Of a stretch of 49,808 nt of DNA, positions 1-9,306 are shown in pieces (the stretch's first letter is position 1; each line of letters opens with the position of its first letter). Origin of the DNA: CAZUCE01 sp964619265. GTDB taxonomy: Bacteria > Planctomycetota > UBA1135 > GCA-002686595. A program made the translations under genes and the position numbers. The notes under the pieces were generated by a model. The model saw only the letters and a program-made list of their open reading frames with translations, did not search any database and was not told where the DNA came from. Location: NCBI GenBank assembly GCA_964619265.1, contig CAZUCE010000031.1:1-49808 (forward strand). The letters are read 5' to 3'.

Positions 1-578
1 GGGCGAGGGGGGTGCGGGGGCGGTGAAAAGGGGCCGGCCGGCTCCGCTGGGGAGCCGCCTGGAGGCCGCTTCGGTCGACGGCCGAGGAACGCCCCGTGGG
101 GCGATTCCGCGAGGTGCTGGTGAGGTGCTCGATCGAGTGCTGGCCCGGCGCGCGGGTCAGAACTCGCCGGCCCGAAGAGCGCGGGGCTTTTCGGCCGAGT
201 TGCGCAGTCTTGTGCCGTCCCAAGGGCGAGTCAAAGAAATCCCATTTGGGAACCGAGAAGGCAGAAGTCCACCGAGCTGTTGGGGTGAAGGGCGAGGTTC
301 ATACCAGATGTCGTTGTCAAGCTCGAGCCCGGCACCCTAGCCGGAGCCTTGCCTAGAGCCGGCTCCCAGGCGGTCTGGGACAGGCCCCAAGGAGGCGCCT
401 CGAGCCGCCTTTGAGCTGGCATCGGGCCCCTCGAGGGCCGGCCGAAAACCGCCCGCCCGGGGAGCCGCACGGACTCCCGGGGCTCCCAGCTGGTGCCCCG
501 AAGGCGGCCTTGGAGTGCCTTCCGCAGGCGATTCGTGGCGTAGCTTGGAAGGTAGAAGGGCCACCCGGCTCCTCGCCC
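1..578. other. Upstream region, no gene recognised
   Basis: GC-rich stretch before the first convincing gene. The open frames here have unnatural, Arg/Pro/Gly-rich compositions and no recognisable motif, so I read them as chance frames. No tRNA, clear promoter or strong terminator hairpin was seen. It may hold the promoter of the gene starting at 579 and the 3' flank of a gene outside the window. Confidence 0.4.
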
Positions 579-2876
579 ATGGAAACCGCCCCCTCCGCTC
601 CGCCTGCCCCGGCGTCGATTCCGATCGCCACCAAGCCCCTAGGGGCTCTGTTGATCGCGGTGGTCGCCGCTCAGCTGTTCGCTTGGTCCCGCCTGGAGGG
701 CTATCAGCTCGCCGACTGTGTCGAATACCTCGACCGGGCCGAGGCCTTCTCCCGGGGCGAGCCCCTCGACCCTGGGACCGCGCGATCGTTCGCTTTCTCC
801 GCCCTGCTGGTCCCCGTGTTTTGGCTCGAGCGGCTGATTCCCGGCGAGCAACCGAGCCTTCCGATGGTCCTCGCGCGCCTGCTGCAAATGCTGTTCGGTC
901 TGGGCGCGGTCGCGTTTCTCGCCCGCTGGATCGGATCGCGCATCGGGCTCGGCTACGGACTGGCTGCCGGCGCGCTGCTCGGTTGCTCCCCGATTTTCCT
1001 GCGCTATTCGATCGCTCCCCTCTCGAGCGCAGCGGCGCTGTTTGCCATCACGCTTGGCGTGGTCCAGCTCGACCGAACGCTAGAGCGACGGCGCGGAACG
1101 CTGGCGGGCGGACTCGTCGTCGGAGCCTGGTTCGCGTTCGCGATTCTGATGGCCTACCAGAACGTGCTGTTGGTCGGTGCGATTGCGCCGTGCCTGCTGT
1201 TCACGCGTGCCTGGCGCCGGCCCGCGCACCTGCTTGGGATCGCGCTCGCGATGTTCGCCGGCTATCTGATCCAAGGGATGCTCGACGGAGCCGTGTACGG
1301 GACCTTCGGCTCCAGCTTGCATGGTTACCTACGCGCGAACCTCGGCAGTCAACTCGGCACGCTGCTCGCCAAGCTCGGCCTGGTCGACTTGGCTTTTTGG
1401 GTCTACGACAACCTCGGCGCGGCCAGCACAGGCTCAGGCGCCAAGGACGTCAGCGCGATTCGCATGCTGACGCCCCCCACCTGGTACTTCGACCAACTGG
1501 GCCGCCAATTCCTCGTTCCGGTCGGCTCCGCGCTGCTGGCCCTCGGCGCACTCGCCGGGCTCTTGCGCCGCCGCCCGATCGTTTTGCTGATGCTCTTCGC
1601 TCTGGTTGTGAATTTGGTGGTCATGAGCACCAAGGGCAGCAAGTCGTTCCGCCTATGGATGCCGTTCCTCGCGTTCTTCCCGGCGATCACGGCCTTTGGC
1701 TTGAAGGACTTGATTCGATGGGGCGTGCGGGAGTCCGTCGCGCCGCGCTGGCGCCAAGCGCTCGCGGCCCTGGCTGTGCTGGTCACCTGCGCCGGCGGAT
1801 TGCGCCTTTTGAGCGCAGCGAACCTCTCCAAATTTGGCGCGTACTGGCGCGCGATCGAGCAGGTCAATCGCGAGTCCGGCGGCGAGCCTGTGGTCGCCAC
1901 CAGCGCCTACGACTGGGCCGCGCGGTATCGCGAAGCCTCCAACGTGGAACTGACCAAGTTCCCCTACCACCTCGACCGCTGGCCGAGCCTGGAGGAAGAC
2001 GAGCAAGAAGGCCTGCTCGCGGCGCTCGCCGAACGCGACTACCTGTTCGGGCACCTACAGCTGTTCACCCAGGACCCGCGCATCATCGCCGCGGTCAACC
2101 GCGAATTCGAGATCGCCCAGGTGTTCCACGACTACGACGCGGGCGAAGAACTCTGGCCGGTGTTCCTGCTGCGCCGAAGAACCGGCGATCCGGACGCCAA
2201 GACGTTCTTCGAAATCCGCACCGACACCGGACCCGGCGAGCCGAACGAACCTGGCCGATTCCAGGCTCAACTGGAACATCCAAGCAGCGTCGACTTCCGC
2301 CGGCGCGAAGGCGACGGCGTCTACCAAATGGTGTTCCTCGGCTTCGATGTGGACCCAGGCCTGATCGACGGCACCCAAGCTTGGATTACGTTTCATTGGT
2401 ACGCCGGTCCGCTTGGCGACAAAAACTACCGAGTTGTCAGCCGGTTCACCGACGGCCGCGGCGGAGGCTTCGACGACAACCGGACACCGACCTACGGCGC
2501 CTATCCGACCAGCCGCTGGAACGAAGGCGAGATCATCTCGACCGGTTTTCTCTCGCGCGTCGATCCCGATCCGGTGCGCTTCGGCGGACCCTATCGCCGC
2601 GGGCAGAGCCTGCCGCTCGAGTTGTGGCTGGCCGTCGGCGAGTTCGACGAAGCTGGCACCTCGGTCAGCGGGCTCAACCCGTTTCGCCCCTCGGCGAAGG
2701 CCCCGGTTTCGAAACAGATGGTCGAAGGCGGCCGCATCTTCTCGGACGAAGGCCGGCGTTTCACGCGCGACGGTCTGATGCTGGTGGGCGGCTTCTTCTT
2801 CGAACTCAGCCGCGGCTGGCGCGTGCCGGACAACGGCAAGCCGCTGCCCGAGTTGCCGAACGCTTCGTCGCCCTAG
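579..2876 (+). CDS. Polytopic membrane protein, GT39/PMT-like glycosyltransferase family
   Basis: A 765-residue protein. About the first 470 residues are mostly hydrophobic, with roughly ten membrane-spanning segments. The end of the first segment is followed by an Asp/Glu-containing stretch (LADCVEYLDRAEAF), the position where GT39/PMT-type enzymes carry acidic residues facing the outside. The remaining C-terminal part, about 300 residues, is soluble and probably periplasmic. By family, such proteins transfer sugars from polyprenyl-phosphate donors at the outer face of the inner membrane; the acceptor cannot be told. I chose the ATG at 579 because the open frame upstream (from 411) is Pro/Arg-rich and the hydrophobic N-terminus begins just after this Met. 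Its TAG stop shares the four bases CTAG with the convergent permease stop. The family call is moderate; a general membrane protein with an unknown C-terminal domain is the alternative. Confidence 0.7.
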   Translation: METAPSAPPAPASIPIATKPLGALLIAVVAAQLFAWSRLEGYQLADCVEYLDRAEAFSRGEPLDPGTARSFAFSALLVPVFWLERLIPGEQPSLPMVLARLLQMLFGLGAVAFLARWIGSRIGLGYGLAAGALLGCSPIFLRYSIAPLSSAAALFAITLGVVQLDRTLERRRGTLAGGLVVGAWFAFAILMAYQNVLLVGAIAPCLLFTRAWRRPAHLLGIALAMFAGYLIQGMLDGAVYGTFGSSLHGYLRANLGSQLGTLLAKLGLVDLAFWVYDNLGAASTGSGAKDVSAIRMLTPPTWYFDQLGRQFLVPVGSALLALGALAGLLRRRPIVLLMLFALVVNLVVMSTKGSKSFRLWMPFLAFFPAITAFGLKDLIRWGVRESVAPRWRQALAALAVLVTCAGGLRLLSAANLSKFGAYWRAIEQVNRESGGEPVVATSAYDWAARYREASNVELTKFPYHLDRWPSLEEDEQEGLLAALAERDYLFGHLQLFTQDPRIIAAVNREFEIAQVFHDYDAGEELWPVFLLRRRTGDPDAKTFFEIRTDTGPGEPNEPGRFQAQLEHPSSVDFRRREGDGVYQMVFLGFDVDPGLIDGTQAWITFHWYAGPLGDKNYRVVSRFTDGRGGGFDDNRTPTYGAYPTSRWNEGEIISTGFLSRVDPDPVRFGGPYRRGQSLPLELWLAVGEFDEAGTSVSGLNPFRPSAKAPVSKQMVEGGRIFSDEGRRFTRDGLMLVGGFFFELSRGWRVPDNGKPLPELPNASSP

Positions 2877-4756
2877 CGAGGGACTTGCCCGAACGATCGA
2901 CTTCGCTCGCTGGAGAGTCTGCGCAGCAGCGCGGGATAGGTCAGAAGCACCAAAGCGAAGGCGATCCAGCGGGACACCCCATGGAGATTCGCCGTGTACA
3001 CAAAGGCGGCGAACACCAGCCCCTTGAGAATCAGCTCGAGGCCGAGCCCGAAGCTGATGGCCTTCGAAGCGCCCAGCCGGAGTTCGCGAGAAAAGGGCTG
3101 GGCCGCCGGAAGGCTGCCGCTGGCGTAGAGCAAGAAGGCTCCGCCGGCCGCCAACGACAGGGGGAGGTAGGAAATGAGGTCCGCCGGCCCGAACAGAACG
3201 GCGACGGCGACCACGATCCCGGAACACGCGATGGCGAGGCCGAACGGAAAGACCAGCAACGCTCCGTCCGACACAGCCTTGGGTTCCGCGGCCGGCGCCG
3301 CCTCAAAGATCCAGCGGGCCTGCGGATGGCTGCCGTAGCCGGTCATGGCCTGGGCGACCAAATAGGCCACCATCGGAAGCGCCGGGACGAGCGCGAAACC
3401 CGAGAGCTGCAACGACCGAAACAGCGAAACGACCTCGGTCGCGCTCTCCGTGGAACCCGCGAGAGCCTCGGACGCCCCCATCGTGACGGCAAGACATGCC
3501 AGGCCGACCTGGGTCACGACCAGATTGCCGACCCTCCCGAAAAACACGGGATCGCGAAACCCAAAACTCGCCGCCATGCCAGCTCCTGCGCGGCGCGGAC
3601 CCTCGCTGATCCTCCCGAGCCACAGACCGGGGCGAAAGCGAAGGCTCTCGCGAGCTGCATGGGCCGGCGCGTTGAGCAAGTCGAGGTAGCCCCGCCGGGC
3701 CAGTCGAACCGCAAGGACTCCGGTGAGCAGGGGCGTCGCAAAGGCGAGCGCCCCAAGCAGAAGGAGCTGCGGCTCGAACGCTCCTTCGGCCAGTCGCGCC
3801 AGGCCGCCCCAATGCCGTGGCGGAAGCAACGCCGCCGCTAGGGGCGAATGGGCGAGCCACTCGCCGAGCCCTTGCCCAAATTTTGAATCCGCCGCCCGAC
3901 TGGCAAGATCCACGAACCAACCGCTGTAGGAACCGATCAGGACGAGCCCTCCAAATACCTGGAACCAAGTCGCGAGGGAACGGAACCGCTTGGCACCGAT
4001 TGCGCGCAGCATGGCAACGGTCCCGAGCGCAGAGAACGCGATGGCCGTCACGGGAACCAAGAACGTCAGCGCCGGCACAAACAGCAGTGGCGCGGCGCTC
4101 TTGCTCAGGATCGGAGCCAGCACCAAGGACGGCGCGAAATAGGCGACGCTCAGCACGAGCGACTGTTGCAGCACGTGAAAAAGGCGCGCCGCAAACAAGT
4201 CCGCCCCGGAGACCGGAAGCGGCAGCAAGACCTTCAAGTCCCCCGGATCCGAGAACATCTCCAAGAGGTGCCCCAAGGAAAAAAGACCGATCAGCACAGC
4301 CGCCAGCGTGCCAAGACCGGTCACCCAGAGGCTCGTCCCCAATCCCATGGCCGGCCCCAGGGCACCCAACAAGCCGGCGAGCGCGCAGGCCAGAGCCGAA
4401 AGCGCCAGGCTCAGCGAGAGACCCAAACTCGAACCGGAGCGAAGGTCGAGCACCAGCCGCAACTCGGCGACGTCCCGAGTCCGTTCCGGATCCGCACCGA
4501 GCACGCGCACCAAAGGAGCGCAGCGGCCCAAGACACGCAGGGAATACGGCATCCGACCGCTCGTTCGAGAGCCGCGGGACCACGGATTCCGCATGCGAGT
4601 GGAACGGCGTCCGCGGCCGCTCGACCCACGCCCAGCCCGGTTCGGATGGCGGGCGCGCAGGCGCGTCCGCCGCAGGCGCTGGCTTCGGCTTAGCAGCTCT
4701 TCTTCTTTGGTTCCGGTGGCATTCGAAACGGCACCTTTTCTGGCCTCGTCGCTCAC
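2873..4756 (-). CDS. ABC-2-type transporter permease protein
   Basis: A 627-residue protein with many hydrophobic segments in two blocks separated by longer polar loops, as in large ABC exporter permeases. It follows the ATP-binding gene directly: the GTG start and the upstream TGA stop share GTGA (4753-4756), which implies translational coupling and a joint transporter. The first 68 residues are strikingly Arg/Ser-rich and unlike a permease N-terminus. The family-like beginning (LRVLGRCAPLVRVLG, then a basic stretch and the first membrane block) starts near an internal ATG at 4552, so that start is a real alternative. A soluble segment around residues 160-185 (FSDPGDLKVLLPLPVSG) resembles the conserved DLxLLLPLP-type loop of such permeases. 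The substrate is unknown; these systems export lipids, drugs or polymers. Confidence 0.8.
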   Translation of the reverse strand: MSDEARKGAVSNATGTKEEELLSRSQRLRRTRLRARHPNRAGRGSSGRGRRSTRMRNPWSRGSRTSGRMPYSLRVLGRCAPLVRVLGADPERTRDVAELRLVLDLRSGSSLGLSLSLALSALACALAGLLGALGPAMGLGTSLWVTGLGTLAAVLIGLFSLGHLLEMFSDPGDLKVLLPLPVSGADLFAARLFHVLQQSLVLSVAYFAPSLVLAPILSKSAAPLLFVPALTFLVPVTAIAFSALGTVAMLRAIGAKRFRSLATWFQVFGGLVLIGSYSGWFVDLASRAADSKFGQGLGEWLAHSPLAAALLPPRHWGGLARLAEGAFEPQLLLLGALAFATPLLTGVLAVRLARRGYLDLLNAPAHAARESLRFRPGLWLGRISEGPRRAGAGMAASFGFRDPVFFGRVGNLVVTQVGLACLAVTMGASEALAGSTESATEVVSLFRSLQLSGFALVPALPMVAYLVAQAMTGYGSHPQARWIFEAAPAAEPKAVSDGALLVFPFGLAIACSGIVVAVAVLFGPADLISYLPLSLAAGGAFLLYASGSLPAAQPFSRELRLGASKAISFGLGLELILKGLVFAAFVYTANLHGVSRWIAFALVLLTYPALLRRLSSERSRSFGQVPR

Positions 4757-5577
4757 AGGCGCTGCTCGCGGAAGGCGGCCACGTCGAGAATGCGCTCCGC
4801 CTGTTCGGCAACGTCCCGGCTACCGGTCAAGCTGCGAAAAACCTCCTCGAGCGTGGATTCTCCGGAGCGTTGTTCGAGCTCTTCGATCGTGCCCCGCGCG
4901 CACACAACGCCTTCGTGCAGAATCAGCACCTCGTCGCAAACGCGTTCCACCACGTCCAACACGTGCGAGCAGTAAAAAACCGAGAGGCCCCGGTCGGCTA
5001 AGCCGCGCAGAACCTCTTTGACGAGCACGGTTGCGTCCACGTCGAGACCTGACAACGGCTCGTCCACGAACAGGAGCTCGGGGCGATGCAGCAGCGCGGA
5101 GCAGAAGAGCAGCTTCTGCCGCATGCCCTTGGACAGGCTGCCGCATTTGCTCATCAATCGCTCCAGCAGACCGAAGCCGGCCAGCAGCGCCTCGCCGCGT
5201 TCGATGATCACTTCGTCTTCCAAGCCGTGCAGACGACCGGTCAGCAGCAGGTGCTCGGCAACCCTCAGGTGTTCGAACAGCACCGCGGACTCGGGCACAT
5301 AGCCCATGCGGCGCTTGATCTCGATCGCCTGGGTGGCGGGGTCGAGCCCCAGGCTGCGGACCTCGCCTTCGTAGCCAGGCAGCATGCCGGACAGGATCTT
5401 CACCGTCGTGCTCTTGCCGGATCCATTCGGCCCGAGAAAGCCGACGATACGCCCCCGCGGCAAGTCGAAGTCGAGGCCGCGCAGGACCGGTTGCCCCGCG
5501 CGGTAGGCAAATCGAAGGTCGCGGACAGAAAGGGCCGGAGCGGCCGCGGCTGCCGGGCCCGTAGCAAGGTTGTTCAT
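4753..5577 (-). CDS. ABC transporter ATP-binding protein
   Basis: A 274-residue nucleotide-binding subunit with all family motifs in order: Walker A GPNGSGKST at residues 49-57, an ABC signature variant LSKGM at 148-152, Walker B LLFVDEP at 168-174 with catalytic Glu173, and the H-loop His205 (YCSHV). It is of the ABC-2/CcmA type and powers the permease encoded immediately downstream, with which its stop codon overlaps. An Ala-rich linker (residues 8-15) precedes the domain. The 189 bp between this gene and the divergent lipoprotein gene must hold both promoters; I could not pick convincing boxes. The export substrate is unknown. Confidence 0.92.
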   Translation of the reverse strand: MNNLATGPAAAAAPALSVRDLRFAYRAGQPVLRGLDFDLPRGRIVGFLGPNGSGKSTTVKILSGMLPGYEGEVRSLGLDPATQAIEIKRRMGYVPESAVLFEHLRVAEHLLLTGRLHGLEDEVIIERGEALLAGFGLLERLMSKCGSLSKGMRQKLLFCSALLHRPELLFVDEPLSGLDVDATVLVKEVLRGLADRGLSVFYCSHVLDVVERVCDEVLILHEGVVCARGTIEELEQRSGESTLEEVFRSLTGSRDVAEQAERILDVAAFREQRL

Positions 5578-5766
5578 AGGGGGGGGCTGGCACCCGCGGC
5601 CAAAGGTCGAGAGCCCACCCCAGGCAGGAGGTCGGTCCGGGCGGGGACAAAAGGTTGCCCGGCACAGCTCTCGGGATAACGGGGCCTAGTTCCTACGCTA
5701 CGCACCCCGGTCTCGGATCTTTCTATTTCCCCCCTTCCCCCCCACGCCCGCCCGAGGGGCTCTTCG

Positions 5767-6291
5767 ATGACTGCCCGAACATGCCTCCTCGTTCTCGCCG
5801 CCCTGCTGGCGAGCTGCGCCTCTAGACCCTTCGCCGGTCGGGTCACGATCGTCGACTTCGCCGAGGGTCAGGCCACGCGCCTGTCCTTGGCCAGCCGTTC
5901 GCACATGACCGAGGTCATGGGCATCGAGGACCCCGTCGACTGGTTCAGCACCGAGCGCGACTCGGTCGAGCTGAAGATGGCGGACGACAAGGTCCTACGC
6001 GAGCTCACCAAGAAGCTCACCGGGCTCGGCTTCGAAAAACTCTCCCTGACCGGGCCCGGCCCCGAACGGTCCGCAGCCGGCATCACCAGCGTGGTCGAGC
6101 TCGAGTGGAAGGGCCAGACCCGACACCTGGCCACGTCCCCGCGCAGCGAGGCCGCGCGGCTCGAGGCCGCCACGAAAATGAAGTGGGCCTTCATCCAGCG
6201 CTACAACCAGACGATTTCGCTGCAGTCGGTGAGCCAGCAGTACGGCGAAGACCTGTTTGAGGAAACCAAAAAGAAGATCGGGTCGCGATGA
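5767..6291 (+). CDS. Putative lipoprotein of unknown function
   Basis: A 174-residue protein with a lipoprotein signal peptide: hydrophobic LLVLAALLAS followed by Cys17 (lipobox LASC). The mature part is mixed alpha/beta in character, with many charged residues and no motif I recognise. A conserved-looking C-terminal helix (KKIGSR end) closes it. Its stop overlaps the kdsB start as ATGA (6288-6291), so it is co-translated with kdsB and pyrG. The position before a lipopolysaccharide gene suggests an envelope role, but this is only context. Confidence 0.75.
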   Translation: MTARTCLLVLAALLASCASRPFAGRVTIVDFAEGQATRLSLASRSHMTEVMGIEDPVDWFSTERDSVELKMADDKVLRELTKKLTGLGFEKLSLTGPGPERSAAGITSVVELEWKGQTRHLATSPRSEAARLEAATKMKWAFIQRYNQTISLQSVSQQYGEDLFEETKKKIGSR

Positions 6292-7142
6292 CCCCCTCCT
6301 CTGGAGCCGGGCCTCGCGTGCCGCGGGCCCTGTGCATCGTCCCGGCCCGGCTGGGCTCCACTCGCCTGCCGCGCAAGATGTTGCTGGATGAGACCGGCAT
6401 GCCGCTGGTCGCCCACACGGCCCGCAACGCCTCCGCCAGCGGAGCCTTCGCCCGGGTCGTGGTGGCCTACGACGACCCGGCTATCGCGCAGGCTTTGGCT
6501 GGACTGGAGATCGAGACGGTGCGCACCCGCGCCGATCACCAAAGCGGCACCGATCGGGCCCTGGAGGCCTTCGAGCAGCTTGCCGCGGCCGGTGAGCCGC
6601 CCTTCGAAGTGGTGGTCAACGTCCAGGGCGACGAGCCCGAAATGGCAGGGGAGGACCTGCGGGCCCTGGTCGCCCGCCTGGCAGACCCGCAGGTCGAGTT
6701 CGCGACCCTGTGGGCCCCCCTCGAATCCGAAGCCGAGCTGACCGACCCCAGCGTGGTCAAAGTGGTGGCCGACCGCAGCGAGCGAGCGCTGTACTTCTCT
6801 CGCTCGCCCCTGCCCCACGCCCGCGACGGCTGGCCCGCGGGAGCCTTCCCGGAGGCCCCTCTCCCAGGGGAGGCGACGAGCGGTTCCGCAGAGAGGTCGG
6901 CCGCGATGCTTCCAAGGCGCCACATCGGGGTCTACGCTCTTCGTCCGGACGCACTGCTTCGCTTCTGCCGCTTGCGCCCGGGCCAATTGGAGGCCGTCGA
7001 GTCCCTTGAGCAGCTGCGCTGGCTCGAGGCGGGACTCCCCCTCCACCTGGTACGGGCGACGCGGCTGACCCAGGGCATCGACACCCGAACCGACTACGAG
7101 GCCTTCGTGGCTCGCGTCCGATCCGCCCCGCGAAACGAGTAG
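6288..7142 (+). CDS. kdsB: 3-deoxy-manno-octulosonate cytidylyltransferase (CMP-KDO synthetase)
   Basis: Activates KDO with CTP to CMP-KDO for lipid A core synthesis in the cytoplasm. The sequence shows the nucleotidyltransferase start motif VPARLGSTRLPRKML, the metal/substrate segment NVQGDEP, the strand HIGVYALR, and the family motif EQLRWLE near the C-terminus, followed by TQGIDTRTDYE. The length of 284 residues exceeds the usual ~250 because of a short N-terminal extension and an insertion of about 25 residues before HIGVY. The neighbour pyrG makes CTP, the co-substrate, so the pair is metabolically matched; kdsB-pyrG linkage is known in other Gram-negatives. It implies an outer membrane with KDO-containing lipopolysaccharide. 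Confidence 0.92.
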   Translation: MTPSSGAGPRVPRALCIVPARLGSTRLPRKMLLDETGMPLVAHTARNASASGAFARVVVAYDDPAIAQALAGLEIETVRTRADHQSGTDRALEAFEQLAAAGEPPFEVVVNVQGDEPEMAGEDLRALVARLADPQVEFATLWAPLESEAELTDPSVVKVVADRSERALYFSRSPLPHARDGWPAGAFPEAPLPGEATSGSAERSAAMLPRRHIGVYALRPDALLRFCRLRPGQLEAVESLEQLRWLEAGLPLHLVRATRLTQGIDTRTDYEAFVARVRSAPRNE

Positions 7143-7164
7143 CCCCCCCGCCGACTCCCCCCCG

Positions 7165-8811
7165 ATGACCAAACACATCTTCACCACCGGGGGCGTCGTC
7201 TCCAGTCTCGGAAAAGGCCTGACCTCGGCCGCGATCGGCATGCTCCTGGAGCGCCGCGGCTACAAGGTCTCGCTGCAGAAGCTCGATCCGTACATCAATG
7301 TGGACCCGGGCACCATGAGCCCCTTTCAGCACGGCGAGGTCTACGTCACCGACGACGGCGCCGAGACCGACTTGGACCTCGGGCACTACGAGCGCTTCAC
7401 CCAAGCCAAGTTCACCAAGGACTCGAACTTCACCAGCGGCAAGATCTACCGCTCGGTCATCGAGAAAGAACGCCGCGGCGACTACTTGGGCCGGACGGTT
7501 CAGGTCATCCCGCACATCACCGACGCGATCCAAGAAGCGATTCACGCCGGCGTGACCGACCCCGAGGTCGACGTGGCGATCACTGAGATCGGGGGCACCG
7601 TGGGCGATATCGAGAGCCTGCCGTTCCTGGAGGCCATTCGGCAATTTGCGCTCGAGCGCCCCCGAGAAGACGTGATGTTCGTGCACGTCACGCTGCTGCC
7701 TTATCTGCGCGCCGCGAAAGAACTGAAGACCAAGCCCACCCAGCAGTCGGTCGGCAAGCTGCGGGAAATCGGCATTCAGCCCAATGTCCTGGTCTGCCGC
7801 ACCGAGCAGCCCATGGAAGAGGACATGGCCCGCAAGATCAGTCTGTTCTGCAACGTGCGGCGCGAAGAGGTGATCGAAGAGCGCGACGTGCGGTTCTCGA
7901 TCTACGAGGTGCCGCTCGACTTGTACCGGTCCAAGCTCGACCGCTTGATCGTCGATCACTTGCGCCTGGATGCCGCTCGCGAACCGGACTTGACCGACTG
8001 GTGCTCCATGCTCGACCAGATCGAGTCGACCACCGAGTCGGTCGAGATCGCCGTGGTCGGCAAGTACATCGAGCTAAACGACGCCTACAAGTCGATCTAC
8101 GAATCCCTGGCCCACGCGGGCATCGCCAATCGCGTGCAGGTCAAGCTGCGCAAGATCAAAGCGGAAGAGCTGACCAGCGGCGATCCGGCCGAACTGTTGG
8201 CCGGCGTCTCCGGCCTGTTGGTCCCCGGCGGATTCGGCGAGCGTGGCCTGGAAGGCAAAATCGCGGGCATCCGGTGGGCCCGCGAGCAGGGCGTCCCGTT
8301 CTTTGGGATTTGTCTCGGCATGCAATGCGCTGTGATCGAGTTTGCGCGTCACGTCGCGGGCCTCGAAGGCGCTCACACGCTCGAGCACTCGCCCCATTCC
8401 CCCCATCCGGTCATCCACCTGATGGAAGAACAGAAGGACGTGGAAGACAAGGGCGGCACCATGCGCCTCGGTGCCTATGCCTGCGAGCTCAAAGCCGGTA
8501 CCCAGACCCACCAGCTATACGGAGCCGATCGGATCACCGAGCGTCACCGCCACCGCTACGAATACAACAACGACTACCGGGAGGTGCTTGAGAACGCCGG
8601 TCTCGTCGTCGCTGGAACCCACCCCGAACTGGGGCTGGTCGAAGCCGTCGAGCTGCGCAATCACCCGTTCTTCATCGGCGTGCAATACCACCCGGAGTTC
8701 CGTTCGGCGCCGCTCACCGCCCATCCGCTGTTCCGCGGTTTCGTGGCGGCAGCCAAGAAGCGCGGCGGAGGAAGTCAGGGAGTCCTCGTTCCCCACGAGA
8801 GCCGAGCATGA
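7165..8811 (+). CDS. pyrG: CTP synthase
   Basis: Converts UTP, ATP and glutamine to CTP. The 548 residues match the normal family length. The N-terminal synthase domain begins with the hallmark KHIFTTGGVVSSLGKG and continues with DPYINVDPGTMSPFQHGEV and the IGGTVGDIES segment. The C-terminal class I glutamine amidotransferase domain has the nucleophile Cys383 (GICLGMQ) and the catalytic pair His509/Glu511 (YHPEF). The gene follows kdsB after 22 bp and its stop overlaps the start of the DUF1844 gene as ATGA. There is no Shine-Dalgarno-like sequence before the ATG. Confidence 0.98.
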   Translation: MTKHIFTTGGVVSSLGKGLTSAAIGMLLERRGYKVSLQKLDPYINVDPGTMSPFQHGEVYVTDDGAETDLDLGHYERFTQAKFTKDSNFTSGKIYRSVIEKERRGDYLGRTVQVIPHITDAIQEAIHAGVTDPEVDVAITEIGGTVGDIESLPFLEAIRQFALERPREDVMFVHVTLLPYLRAAKELKTKPTQQSVGKLREIGIQPNVLVCRTEQPMEEDMARKISLFCNVRREEVIEERDVRFSIYEVPLDLYRSKLDRLIVDHLRLDAAREPDLTDWCSMLDQIESTTESVEIAVVGKYIELNDAYKSIYESLAHAGIANRVQVKLRKIKAEELTSGDPAELLAGVSGLLVPGGFGERGLEGKIAGIRWAREQGVPFFGICLGMQCAVIEFARHVAGLEGAHTLEHSPHSPHPVIHLMEEQKDVEDKGGTMRLGAYACELKAGTQTHQLYGADRITERHRHRYEYNNDYREVLENAGLVVAGTHPELGLVEAVELRNHPFFIGVQYHPEFRSAPLTAHPLFRGFVAAAKKRGGGSQGVLVPHESRA

Positions 8812-9092
8812 GTGGCACCGAACTCCCGGACGATGTCCTGGGCGCCGAGGGCGCGAGCGACTTCGTCTATTTCGTCACCCGCATGGGCCTACAGGCTCTG
8901 ATCGCGCTAGGCCTGGTCGAAAATCCGATCACCGGCGAACGCAGACAGGACACGGCCCAAGCGCGCTTGGTACACGCCGACCTCGTCATGCTGCGCGACC
9001 GAACCGCAGGCAACCTCTCGCCCGAGGAACAAGAAAAACTAGACGAAGTCGTGGCCACCCTGACAGCCCAAATCAACGCACTCTCCCCCTAA
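8808..9092 (+). CDS. DUF1844 family protein
   Basis: A 94-residue protein with the features of DUF1844: a central ALIALGLVENPITGE segment, a helix around DTAQARLVHADLVMLRDRTAGN, and the C-terminal motif LSPEEQEKLDEVVATL. The family has no established function; it is small, helical and widespread in Planctomycetota, Acidobacteriota and deltaproteobacterial groups. It is the last gene of the lipoprotein-kdsB-pyrG run and starts inside the pyrG stop (ATGA). Its own TAA ends only 8 bp before the large inverted repeat at 9101. Confidence 0.85.
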   Translation: MSGTELPDDVLGAEGASDFVYFVTRMGLQALIALGLVENPITGERRQDTAQARLVHADLVMLRDRTAGNLSPEEQEKLDEVVATLTAQINALSP

Positions 9093-9100
9093 CTCGCCTT

Positions 9101-9306
9101 GCCAGATCGGTAATACGGTGCCAGAGCAAAAAGCACCGGTGAGATCGGGAATACGGTGCCAGAGCAAAATGCACCGCTGAGGCAGCCGCGGCAAAGCCGC
9201 GGCCCGGCAGCGAAGCTGCCGGCGCTTCAGCGGTGCATTTTGCTCTGGCACCGTATTCCCGATCTCACCGGTGCTTTTTGCTCTGGCACCGTATTACCGA
9301 TCTGGC
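9101..9306. repeat. Nested palindromic element, copy 1
   Basis: Perfect 80-bp inverted repeat: left arm 9101-9180, right arm 9227-9306, with a 46-nt tip. Each arm holds two tandem 38-bp units (left arm 9105-9142 and 9143-9180, three differences), each containing ATACGGTGCCAGAGCAAAA. Each unit is itself a small hairpin (CGGTGC, 11-nt loop, GCACCG). The tip contains two 7-bp mini-hairpins: CCGCGGC-AAA-GCCGCGG at 9186-9202 and CGGCAGC-GAA-GCTGCCG from 9205. The element lies between the convergent DUF1844 and endonuclease-like genes and supplies the TAA stop of the latter (9294-9296). A related copy lies at 32368-32596. It looks like a REPIN/MITE-type element that may also act as a two-way terminator; mobility is inferred from the copy number only. 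Confidence 0.92.

Noticed and set aside
515..3841. 1108-codon open frame on the plus strand overlapping the GT39-like gene and the permease
   Set aside because: Arg/Pro/Ala-rich translation without motifs; it is a shadow frame caused by high GC at third positions. Genes in the other frames have clear family motifs.
5655..5680. TTGCCC and GATAAC as a sigma-70 promoter before the lipoprotein gene
   Set aside because: Spacing of 14 nt is too short and the match is weak in GC-rich DNA.
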